A stretch of 64,000 nt of DNA. It comes from CAYLNL01 sp964385175 (GTDB lineage Bacteria; Bacteroidota; Bacteroidia; Flavobacteriales; Flavobacteriaceae). How positions within the stretch are numbered: position 1 is the stretch's first letter; each line of letters starts with the position of its first letter. The stretch covers positions 124,001 to 188,000 of the forward strand of contig CAYLNL010000003.1 of NCBI GenBank assembly GCA_964385175.1, read 5' to 3'. A program made the translations under genes and the position numbers. Under the pieces are notes generated by a model that was not told where the DNA came from, did not search any database, and saw only the letters and a program-made list of their open reading frames with translations. This document shows positions 16,986 to 24,851 of the stretch, in pieces.

Positions 16986-17714
16986 CTATTTTATTGCCAA
17001 AAATCCTTCAAAAGAAAGATATTTCATAATGGTTATCATATCCACAAAGCCCGCCCGTTTCAGGAGGTCTAAATTCCCGTTGGTGGAGAAGGGTTCTAAA
17101 ATTCCCTTTAAACTCATCATTTTCCCGATGATTTCAGGGTCAGAATACCCTTGTTTTTGCTTGTACTCTATGTAAAGGGTGGTAAAAATATCCTGGAAAC
17201 GGGCATCGCAGGCTCTTGTTTTCTCGAACAAAATAAAAGCGCCGCCCCAATGGAGAGCATTGTAAATCTTGTCGAAAATGAGTTGGCGTACGTTAGGGCT
17301 CACAAACTGTAGGGTATAATAGGCTATGATAACATTACATTTTTCCAGGTTCACATTCAAAATATCGTCGCAAAACAGGGAGATGTTGGAAGAGTCGCTG
17401 CATTTTTTCGTAGCCTCGTCAATCATATCCTGTTCCACGTCAATCCCTATGAGTTTTATATTTTTATGGATGGATGCATTTTTGTGGCTCAGTTTTTTTA
17501 GAAGCGTGCCGGTACTGCATCCTATTTCGTAGAGGAGGGAATTTTCTTTCAGGAAAAAATCGCAAAGCGAACAGATGAGTTCGTGCCCTTCGGCATAGAA
17601 GGGAACAGATTTGTTTACGTGGGTATCAAAATTCTGGGCTACCTTACCGGCAAAACTCCAGTTGGCAAGAGTGGTGGCAATATTGTCTCCTACTATGGGT
17701 TCGCTGGATTCCAT
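16986..17714 (-). CDS. CmoA-like class I SAM-dependent enzyme
   Basis: 242 residues, matching CmoA (carboxy-SAM synthase) along its length: WSFAGKVAQNFDTHVNKSVP, YEIGCSTGTLLKKL (SAM loop), IGIDVEQDMIDEA, YYTLQFVSPNVRQLIFDKIY, GGAFILFEKT, QGYSDPEIIGK. In Escherichia coli CmoA an Arg (R199 by my count) in the segment after YSELEISQK contacts the carboxylate; the aligned residue here is Met (IIGKMMSLKG). It may therefore be an ordinary methyltransferase or use another substrate. It lies inside a RiPP operon, 3 bp from the preceding gene, not beside a tRNA-modification cmoB gene. Confidence 0.75.
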   Translation of the reverse strand: MESSEPIVGDNIATTLANWSFAGKVAQNFDTHVNKSVPFYAEGHELICSLCDFFLKENSLLYEIGCSTGTLLKKLSHKNASIHKNIKLIGIDVEQDMIDEATKKCSDSSNISLFCDDILNVNLEKCNVIIAYYTLQFVSPNVRQLIFDKIYNALHWGGAFILFEKTRACDARFQDIFTTLYIEYKQKQGYSDPEIIGKMMSLKGILEPFSTNGNLDLLKRAGFVDMITIMKYLSFEGFLAIK

Positions 17715-17716
17715 AT

Positions 17717-18910
17717 TTATACAGGGGCGAGGTAGTGTTGATTTTCTTTTTTAAACAGCCCCAAATCAAATGTGTAAACCTGTTTGGAGACGTCTATCTT
17801 GTCGAAATCGGGTTTTCGTTTGCGGTATATCGTTTCGTATCCTTCTTTAAAGATGGCGAACATTTCTTTGCCTTTTTCAGATAAAAGGTGATTGTATTTG
17901 TCAAATTGCTTAACGCCTAATCCGTACTTGTACATGCGGAAGGCAAATCGCCCCATGAGTTCTGCCAGATGCTCCTCGTTGGTTACTAAATTCCGGTCCA
18001 GCACCTGGTCAAAAATAGAATCGCCGAAATATTGTGGGAAAAAAGCGTAAAAGGCATTTATAACGTCCCGGTCATCGGCTTGTATGCCTGAAATTTCAGA
18101 CATCGGGGTAGCATAATCGCAGGTAAATAGCGCTTGCCGGTCAATAGACATGGGATAAAACAGCACATGCCCACATTGGTGAGTGATTTCTTCTAAAAAG
18201 AACATCTCGTTGGGCACCTGGTTCCTCATGTTTATAAAAGCGGCCCCTTTTATATATAAAGAAGCGAACGAGTTTCGCTGGGTACTGTTAAACAGAACAA
18301 TATTGCTCACTGTGTCGTTGAGCCACTCATAAAAGAACGGAAAATGCTTTTGAATAAGGGTTAAGGCATTGCTCAGGGCGGTGTAGGATTTTTCCGATTC
18401 GTTTATTTTTAGATCTTCATCGGGATTTCTGAAAAACTGCGTTATGATGGGATTTGTTTCGGCAGTCAGTTCTATGTTCGAATCACCGAGATAGATTACA
18501 GTTTTGAAAACAACTTCAGGTAATAGATTTTGGTCGGCATCAAGGATTTCATATACTCCTTTTCCTTTGTAACGGACAAACAGTTCTTTTTCGGGAAAAT
18601 GGGTATAGAAATAGCCCAGCCGGGGCATATACACAATACCATTTTTATCGGATTTGACGGGAAATGTTTGAGCCAGTATTTTTTCTTTGTCGGTAATATA
18701 TCCATACAGGATTTGTTCTACGGGCAGCGAGGGAATCAACCCCGGGTTGTAATAGGAAGCCAAAAGAGCTTCTCTGAAGGCTGAAGGATTGTCTTCAACC
18801 AGGCTATAAAGCCTCTCATGGTCTGAATTGAGAAGTCCTCTGAAAATAAACTCAAATTCTTCACTGCCTGCCATCCACAATTCATTAAAATAATCAATCT
18901 CTAATTTCAT
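17717..18910 (-). CDS. HQxxH-motif protein, possible RiPP-tailoring enzyme
   Basis: 397 residues, no firm family. The key feature is EEITHQCGHVLFYP at about residue 242, an HExxH-like motif with Gln in place of Glu. HExxH-motif proteins occur in RiPP clusters as 2-oxoglutarate-dependent peptide beta-hydroxylases as well as metalloproteases; a His pair without the Glu would favour metal binding over classical protease chemistry. A later Glu-rich segment (NEEHLAELMGRFAF) could supply a third ligand. It is the first enzyme gene after precursor 4 and its terminator. The function is inferred from motif and context. Confidence 0.6.
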   Translation of the reverse strand: MKLEIDYFNELWMAGSEEFEFIFRGLLNSDHERLYSLVEDNPSAFREALLASYYNPGLIPSLPVEQILYGYITDKEKILAQTFPVKSDKNGIVYMPRLGYFYTHFPEKELFVRYKGKGVYEILDADQNLLPEVVFKTVIYLGDSNIELTAETNPIITQFFRNPDEDLKINESEKSYTALSNALTLIQKHFPFFYEWLNDTVSNIVLFNSTQRNSFASLYIKGAAFINMRNQVPNEMFFLEEITHQCGHVLFYPMSIDRQALFTCDYATPMSEISGIQADDRDVINAFYAFFPQYFGDSIFDQVLDRNLVTNEEHLAELMGRFAFRMYKYGLGVKQFDKYNHLLSEKGKEMFAIFKEGYETIYRKRKPDFDKIDVSKQVYTFDLGLFKKENQHYLAPV

Positions 18911-18981
18911 ACTTATATCAGGATAAAAAATTCTTTATAGAAACAAAAATTCCCACGCTTACATAGCTAAATTTTGTAATT

Positions 18982-19013
18982 AAAAATGGATTGGAATAGC
19001 TCCAATCCATTTT
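18982..19013 (-). terminator. Intrinsic terminator after precursor 4
   Basis: AAAATGGATTGGA and TCCAATCCATTTT form a 13-bp stem with a 5-nt loop, followed on the minus strand by a T-run. As in the neighbouring locus, a terminator separates the precursor from its enzyme genes. Confidence 0.88.
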
Positions 19014-19029
19014 AAATGACTGCACAACT

Positions 19030-19185
19030 TTAGAGGGCAGACGGTGCATTTTTAGGATCGCCAGGATGGCAAGCTTCCTGAACAGGAGCAGGCTTGCTAA
19101 CAGCACCACCGCTGATTTTTGCTAACATTTCTTGACGTACAGTCTCTTTTTTAAAGTTTTCTAAAGACATTCTTTTGTTTGACAT
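19030..19185 (-). CDS. GG-leader RiPP precursor peptide 4
   Basis: 51 residues from the ATG at 19185. The leader MSNKRMSLENFKKETVRQEM ends with LAKISGG (residues 26-27). The 24-residue core AVSKPAPVQEACHPGDPKNA ends PSAL. It contains one Cys and one His, few Ser/Thr and five Pro. Unlike precursors 1 and 2 it has no TW..HW or YED pattern, so it likely belongs to a different modification system, the HQxxH/CmoA-like/methyltransferase operon immediately downstream. The single Cys argues against a lanthionine with multiple rings. It is preceded by the full conserved 5' element. Confidence 0.8.
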   Translation of the reverse strand: MSNKRMSLENFKKETVRQEMLAKISGGAVSKPAPVQEACHPGDPKNAPSAL

Positions 19186-19210
19186 GATAATTAAATTTTA
19201 AATAATGATG

Positions 19211-19260
19211 CCTACTCTCTTTTAGGGCTTTTCGGCTTCCGCCCACTTGTTGCAACAATT
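19211..19260 (-). promoter_or_regulatory. Conserved 5'-UTR element ahead of precursor 4
   Basis: On the minus strand: AATTGTTGCAACAA palindrome (core 19247-19258), GGGCGGAAGCCGAAAAGCCC, then TAAAAGAGAGTAGG, ending ~25 nt before the ATG. Near-identical to 14112-14160, although the coding sequences are unrelated. Confidence 0.72.
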
Positions 19261-19831
19261 ATCTTAAACCTTTTATTAAAGCGCTTCTTTTTTAAAGTAG
19301 CGTTTCATGGGTGATAAATTGAAATATATAAAATATAAAATGGGACATACCACCTAATTATATAAAAACGGGGGTCAAATATATACTAATAAAAATACAA
19401 ATACAAATTATATTACATATTTTTTTCTAAAAAAAGTAATTAATATTATACATAATCATTGAGGCACAACCTATTATATATTATATAATAGTAATTTTAT
19501 AATATATAAATAAAAAATAATATTCTCTGATTTTAATTGAAAGACTAATATTTATAATTCGGCAAATGGTGCCAAAAAAATCAGTGTATGCTATTTCCTA
19601 TAAACTATTATACATAAAAGAAAAAGTAACCATGATTAAAAATAGATTGAATGCATATTTCAATTCCTTTTATAAAACGGTTCTAAACTATTAGCTGATT
19701 TTAGACCCTGTATAGTATTGTTATAAATAACAAACATATAGGCATATAAACCTTATTTATTACCCGCATATGATAATTTTTGTAACCTCCTTCCCAATTC
19801 GTATCTTCGTAATCTCCATCCTTATATAACT
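19261..19831. other. AT-rich intergenic region before copA
   Basis: About 570 bases without a gene, extremely AT-rich. A promoter-like TATCTTCG (19802-19809, one mismatch to TAnnTTTG) lies 22 nt ahead of the copA ATG. No copper-responsive operator is recognisable by eye. Confidence 0.5.
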
Positions 19832-22243
19832 ATGGCAACAATACCCCCCATCTATACTATTCCGCTGGAAGGCGTGGAAAGTGAACATTGCGCCCTCATT
19901 GTAAACAAGGGGCTAAATGAAATAAAAGACCTTGAAACTCATAGGGTAGAACTCAATAACCGCAGAGCCATTATTGCTACTCATAATAGCAGTGTACTTC
20001 CCCAGGTTGTAAAAACCATCCGTAACCTGGGCTATGAAGTTCCTACTGTTAAAGCCACCTACCCTGTATTGCAAATGCACTGCGCCTCTTGCGCCCTGAG
20101 CATAGAAAGCCTGTTAAATACCCAGACGGGGGTTATTAGAGCCACTGTAAATACTGCCGCCGCAACCGCTTTTATAGAATACCTGCCCACCCTGGTTACG
20201 GCAGAAGATTTGCAGAAAGCCGTTCAGTCCATAGGCTATGATTTGCTCATAGAAGAAAAGAACCAACACCCGCAAGGACTGGAAGAACTACATGAAAAAA
20301 CCTATAAAACCCTTCAACAACAAACCCTCTGGGCAGGTATATTTTCACTCCCCTTATGGGTCTTTAGCATGTTTTTTGGCACCGTTCCCTACGCCCATGA
20401 AATTATGTGGATACTATCTACACCCGTTATAATATGGTTAGGCAGGCGCTTTTTTAGCAACGCCTGGAAACAAGCCAAACACCACTCTGCCAATATGGAT
20501 ACCCTGGTAGCGCTAAGCACTGGTGTAGCGTATCTTTTTAGTGTATTCAACACCCTTTTCCCGTATTACTGGCAGGAAAAAGGCTTAGATGCCCATGTGT
20601 ACTTTGAAACTGCGGCAATGATAATTACCTTTATTTTACTGGGAAAACTCCTTGAAGAAAAAGCCAAGGGAAAAGCCTCTTCTGCCATTAAAAAACTAAT
20701 GAACCTGCAACCGAACACGGTAACTATACTTCCTCCTGGCGAAGAACCCATTCAAATACCTTTAGAGAAACTAAACAAAGGCGCCATTGTGCTGGTGAAA
20801 CCAGGTGAAAAAATAGCCGTGGATGGCATTGTAATCCAGGGCAGTTCATATATAGATGAAAGCATGTTAACCGGTGAGCCTGTAGCTGTACTAAAAAAAG
20901 AAAACGATGCCGTATTTGCCGGTACCATTAACCAAAAAGGCAGTCTCCGGTTCCGTGCCGAAAAAGTAGGGGCAGAAACCCTGTTAGCGCAAATTATCCG
21001 CATGGTGCAGGAAGCCCAGGGCAGCAAAGCGCCCGTACAAAAACGAGTAGATGCTATCGCCCGCATTTTTGTGCCTGTTGTTATGCTCCTTGCTATACTG
21101 TCTTTTGCCGGGTGGATGGTATGGGGAGGTGAAAACGGGTTTACCCGGGGGCTTCTGTCGCTGGTAACCGTACTGGTGATAGCTTGCCCCTGTGCATTAG
21201 GGCTGGCCACCCCCACTGCCATTATGGTAGGCATGGGCAAAGGCGCTCAGCAAGGTATTTTAATTAAAGACGCCGAAAGCTTAGAACTTGCCAAAAAAAT
21301 AAATGCCCTGGTAGTAGATAAGACCGGAACTCTTACAGAAGGAAAACCGGTTGTAACCCATATAAAGTGGTGGCACGATGACGACACTCCCCGAGCCATT
21401 CTATTCAGCCTTGAAAAACAATCAGAGCATCCCCTCGCAGAAGCGATAGTAGCGCACTTTGAAAAAGAAACCATGCTTCCCCTTTCGTCTTTTGAAAGCC
21501 TTACCGGTAAGGGCGTTACTGCAATGGCAGCAGGCGTGCGCTATTATACAGGCAGCCGGAAATTACTTCTTGAAAAAAACATTTGCATCCCTGCCGAATT
21601 AGAGGCTAAGGCAACAGCCTGGGGCGAAGAAGCCAAAACTATCAGCTGGTTTGCCAATGAAACCACCGCATTGGCAGCAATAGCTATCGCCGACCCCTTG
21701 AAAGCCACATCTGCCAGCGCTGTACAGCAAATACATACTATGGGGATAGAAATATACCTGGTTACCGGCGACAGCGAAGCTACTGCAAAAGAAATCGCCC
21801 GCGAGACAGCCATTCACCAGTACCGGGCAGAGGTGTCGCCCCAGGATAAAGCTATCTTTATAAAAGAGTTGCAACAACAAGGCAAGATAGTGGCCATGGC
21901 CGGCGATGGTATAAACGATAGCGCTGCCCTGGCTCAGGCAAATGTGAGTATCGCCATGGGCAAAGGAAGCGATATTGCTATAGATGCTGCCAAGATGACT
22001 ATTGTATCTTCAGACTTAACTAAAATCCCCGCAGCTATCCGTCTTTCGCGCCAAACCGTAGCAGCCATCCATCAAAACCTGTTTTGGGCTTTTATTTACA
22101 ATCTCATTAGCATCCCTGTAGCAGCCGGGATATTGTATCCGTTTACCGGGTTTTTGCTCAACCCTATGATTGCAGGGGCTGCCATGGCATTGAGCAGCGT
22201 AAGCGTGGTAGCCAATAGCCTGCGGCTAAAATGGAAAAAGTGA
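19832..22243 (+). CDS. copA: Copper-translocating P1B-type ATPase
   Basis: 803 residues; exports Cu+ across the inner membrane. Two N-terminal HMA domains are present. The first (~1-75) is degenerate, with SEHC instead of CxxC. The second (~78-145) keeps MHCASC. Eight membrane segments carry the CPC ion motif in VIACPCALGLATP (~residue 452). The actuator has LTGEP. The phosphorylation site is DKTGTLTEGKP (~495), with SEHPLA for ATP binding and AGDGINDS at the hinge. It appears monocistronic, and no CopZ-type chaperone is adjacent. Confidence 0.95.
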   Translation: MATIPPIYTIPLEGVESEHCALIVNKGLNEIKDLETHRVELNNRRAIIATHNSSVLPQVVKTIRNLGYEVPTVKATYPVLQMHCASCALSIESLLNTQTGVIRATVNTAAATAFIEYLPTLVTAEDLQKAVQSIGYDLLIEEKNQHPQGLEELHEKTYKTLQQQTLWAGIFSLPLWVFSMFFGTVPYAHEIMWILSTPVIIWLGRRFFSNAWKQAKHHSANMDTLVALSTGVAYLFSVFNTLFPYYWQEKGLDAHVYFETAAMIITFILLGKLLEEKAKGKASSAIKKLMNLQPNTVTILPPGEEPIQIPLEKLNKGAIVLVKPGEKIAVDGIVIQGSSYIDESMLTGEPVAVLKKENDAVFAGTINQKGSLRFRAEKVGAETLLAQIIRMVQEAQGSKAPVQKRVDAIARIFVPVVMLLAILSFAGWMVWGGENGFTRGLLSLVTVLVIACPCALGLATPTAIMVGMGKGAQQGILIKDAESLELAKKINALVVDKTGTLTEGKPVVTHIKWWHDDDTPRAILFSLEKQSEHPLAEAIVAHFEKETMLPLSSFESLTGKGVTAMAAGVRYYTGSRKLLLEKNICIPAELEAKATAWGEEAKTISWFANETTALAAIAIADPLKATSASAVQQIHTMGIEIYLVTGDSEATAKEIARETAIHQYRAEVSPQDKAIFIKELQQQGKIVAMAGDGINDSAALAQANVSIAMGKGSDIAIDAAKMTIVSSDLTKIPAAIRLSRQTVAAIHQNLFWAFIYNLISIPVAAGILYPFTGFLLNPMIAGAAMALSSVSVVANSLRLKWKK

Positions 22244-22339
22244 GCCGGGCGATTATACTCGCCTCGCGTATAGGTGTGCGGGCGTATAGGCGTATGCGCA
22301 GGTTCCCGCAAGCGCCCGGGCGCACAGCCAAACTGGCTG

Positions 22340-23632
22340 TTATCCATTCATCAATGCTTCTATTTCTTCCGCCTCAATAGGGATGTTGCGCATCAGGTTA
22401 AAAGGCGAGCCAGCAGGTTGAATAACCACGTTGTCTTCTAACCGAACACCCATATTTTCGGCGGGGATATAAATTCCAGGTTCCACCGTAAACACCATAT
22501 TCGCCTCCATTGGGGTTTTCAACGCCCCATAGTCGTGCGTATCTAACCCCAGGTGATGGCTCGTCCCGTGCATAAAGTATTTTTTATAGGCTGGTTTATC
22601 GGGTGTTTCATTCTGTACATCGGCTTTGTCTAACAATCCCAATCCCAGCAATTCAGCTGTCATAACTTTACCCACTTCTTTGTGATATTCCGCCCAAAGC
22701 GTGCCGGGAACGAGCATTTTAGCAGCCTCGTTCTTCACCCTGAGAACCGCATTATACACCGCTTTCTGGCGGGGTGTAAACCGCCCGCTTACCGGGATGG
22801 TTCGCGTTAGGTCGCTGGAATAATTGGCATACTCCGCCCCCACATCCATGAGCAATAAGTCGCCCCCTTTGCAAGGCTGGTTATTTTGGGTATAATGCAA
22901 AATAGTGGCGTTTTTCCCCGATGCCATGATGGGTGTATAGGCGAAGCCCCCAGAACGGTTTCTCAAAAACTCATGGGCATATTCCGCTTCCACCTCGTAT
23001 TCCATAACGCCGGGTTTCACAAATGTTAAAATTCGGCGGAAGCCTTTTTCGGTAATATCGCAAGCCTGTTGCATCGCCGCTATTTCTTCCGGTTCTTTTA
23101 CTCCCCGGAGTTGTTGCAAAATAGGGTTGCTCCGCTCCCACGAATGCGCCGGATAGGTTTTTTTGCACCATTTTATAAAGCGGTCTTCGCGGGTTTCAGT
23201 CTCCACCGATTGCCGGTAATGTTCATTCGTGTTGAAATAAACCCGGTCGGCCTCCGTCATCACATCAAAAAAAACCTTTTTAAAGTCAGTTAGCCAATAT
23301 ACTGTTTGAATACCGCTCAGGGCAGCGGCTTTTTCTTTAGAAAGTTTTTCGCCTTCCCAAACGGCAATGTGTTCATTGGTTTCGCGTACAAACAATATTT
23401 CCCTGTGTTTAGCCTCCATGGCATCGGGAAACAACAATAAAATGGTTTCTTCCTGGTCTATGCCGCTCAGGTATAGCAAATCCCTGGCTTGTTGAAATGG
23501 CAGCGTGCTATCTGCACTCACGGGATAGAGGTCGTTGGAATTGAAAACGGCAAGGCTTTTAGGTTTTAACCGGGCGGCAAACTTGGCGCGGTTTTTTTGG
23601 TATAAACCGGCGGGTAGGGGTTGGTATCTCAT
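22340..23632 (-). CDS. pepP: Xaa-Pro aminopeptidase (M24B)
   Basis: 430 residues. It removes N-terminal residues preceding proline. The N-terminal AMP-N domain (~1-135) is followed by a pita-bread metallopeptidase with dinuclear ligands: Asp pair in LMDVGAEYANYSSDLTRTIP, His in HGTSHHLGLDTHDYG, Glu in TVEPGIYIP and Glu in VRLEDNVV. Starts at the ATG at 23632. The gene is convergent with copA across a short spacer that shows no clear terminator. Confidence 0.95.
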   Translation of the reverse strand: MRYQPLPAGLYQKNRAKFAARLKPKSLAVFNSNDLYPVSADSTLPFQQARDLLYLSGIDQEETILLLFPDAMEAKHREILFVRETNEHIAVWEGEKLSKEKAAALSGIQTVYWLTDFKKVFFDVMTEADRVYFNTNEHYRQSVETETREDRFIKWCKKTYPAHSWERSNPILQQLRGVKEPEEIAAMQQACDITEKGFRRILTFVKPGVMEYEVEAEYAHEFLRNRSGGFAYTPIMASGKNATILHYTQNNQPCKGGDLLLMDVGAEYANYSSDLTRTIPVSGRFTPRQKAVYNAVLRVKNEAAKMLVPGTLWAEYHKEVGKVMTAELLGLGLLDKADVQNETPDKPAYKKYFMHGTSHHLGLDTHDYGALKTPMEANMVFTVEPGIYIPAENMGVRLEDNVVIQPAGSPFNLMRNIPIEAEEIEALMNG

Positions 23633-23714
23633 AGGAAACTAAATGAAGATTTATACTTTTACTCTCATGTAACGGGCAAAATTAGGGATTTAGAATTACA
23701 AATAGGTTATACTT

Positions 23715-23875
23715 GAAACAAGAAGCAAGAAACAAGAAACAAGAAGCAAGAAGCAAGAAACAAGAAACAAGAAACAAGAAACAAGAAACAAGAAGCAAGA
23801 AGCAAGAAACAAGAGACAAGAGACAAGAGACAAGAGACAAGAAACAAGAAACAAGAAACAAGAGGCAAGAGGCAA
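23715..23875 (+). repeat. Heptanucleotide microsatellite, 23 copies of GARRCAA
   Basis: 161 bases = 23 exact-length 7-mers, mostly GAAACAA, GAAGCAA, GAGACAA and GAGGCAA. Because 7 is not a multiple of 3 and the unit has no stop, all plus frames stay open; the resulting Lys/Gln/Glu-rich open frame is probably not a gene. Related CAAGA-rich stretches flank the adhesin genes (986-1015, 4024-4054, 4236-4256). Confidence 0.93.
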
Positions 23876-23944
23876 GACAAATTTTAGCGGTGAGACTGGA
23901 TAGCTAATAACTTATTACCTAATTAAAGGCTTAGGGGGTTTTTG

Positions 23945-23952
23945 TATCTTTG
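23945..23952 (+). promoter_or_regulatory. -7 element TATCTTTG directly upstream of the HMG-CoA lyase start
   Basis: Perfect TAnnTTTG only 4 nt before the GTG start codon. Transcription would begin at or just after the start codon, suggesting a leaderless mRNA or a start slightly further downstream. Confidence 0.6.
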
Positions 23953-23956
23953 AAGG

Positions 23957-24823
23957 GTGAAGGAACGGGTAAAAATTATTGAGTGTCCGCGGGATGCCAT
24001 GCAGGGCATACGGGCGTTTATCCCTACTGAAGAAAAGGTGCGGTACATACAGGCGTTGCTGGGAGTGGGTTTTGATACGATAGATTTCGGGAGTTTTGTG
24101 TCGCCCAAGGTAATTCCGCAAATGGCAGATACGGCGGAGGTGCTGGGACGCCTGAATCTTTCGGGTACCCGCAGCAACCTATTGGCTATTGTGGCTAACC
24201 TGAGAGGCTGCGAGGAAGCAGTGGCGCACCCGGCTATTCGCTACTTAGGTTTTCCGTTTTCTATTTCCGAGAATTTCCAGATGCGCAACACGCATAAAAC
24301 TATTGCAGAGTCGGTAGTAACGCTTATGGATATTGTGAACCTGGCTACGAAAAACAACAAGGAGGTGGTGGCCTATTTGTCTATGGGTTTTGGAAATCCT
24401 TACGGGGACCCCTGGAATGTGGAGATGGTGGCAAAATGGGTAGAAAAACTGGCCAGTATGGGTATTACCATTCTTTCGCTGTCTGATACCGTGGGGAGTT
24501 CTACACCAGAGGTAATAACCTATTTATTTAGCCAGCTTATTCCGCGTTATCCCCGTATAGAGTTTGGGGCTCATTTGCACACTCTGCCTCATAGCTGGTA
24601 TGAGAAGGTAGATGCAGCTTATATGGCCGGGTGCAGGAGGTTCGATGGCGCCATACAAGGTTTTGGAGGCTGCCCTATGGCAAAAGATGAACTTACAGGG
24701 AATATGCCTACGGAAAATTTACTATCATATTTCCAGGCGCATAAAGAAGAGAGTGGATTGAACCGCTCTCATTTTGAAAACGCCTATAACGAGGCGGCCC
24801 GTTTGTTCTCACATTACCAGTAA
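23957..24823 (+). CDS. Hydroxymethylglutaryl-CoA lyase
   Basis: 288 residues from a GTG start. The enzyme cleaves HMG-CoA to acetyl-CoA and acetoacetate (leucine catabolism). The DRE-TIM barrel is recognisable: IECPRDAMQGI (catalytic Arg-Asp), LSLSDTVGSSTPE, metal-binding AHLHTLP, and the catalytic-Cys loop GGCPMAKDELTGNMPTE. The GTG is supported by family alignment (proteins begin close to KIIECPRDAMQG) and by the promoter just upstream; no in-frame ATG occurs before the conserved core. Confidence 0.9.
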   Translation: MKERVKIIECPRDAMQGIRAFIPTEEKVRYIQALLGVGFDTIDFGSFVSPKVIPQMADTAEVLGRLNLSGTRSNLLAIVANLRGCEEAVAHPAIRYLGFPFSISENFQMRNTHKTIAESVVTLMDIVNLATKNNKEVVAYLSMGFGNPYGDPWNVEMVAKWVEKLASMGITILSLSDTVGSSTPEVITYLFSQLIPRYPRIEFGAHLHTLPHSWYEKVDAAYMAGCRRFDGAIQGFGGCPMAKDELTGNMPTENLLSYFQAHKEESGLNRSHFENAYNEAARLFSHYQ

Positions 24824-24851
24824 GGATAATTGCCGTTTTATTAGGTTTGTT

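Noticed and set aside
16986..17714. Naming this gene cmoA
   Set aside because: The carboxylate-contacting Arg appears to be Met and the gene sits in a RiPP operon, so the tRNA-modification role is not supported.
23713..23907. Lys/Gln/Glu-rich open frame with 7-residue repeats
   Set aside because: It is the automatic translation of a heptanucleotide microsatellite, which stays open in all three plus frames.
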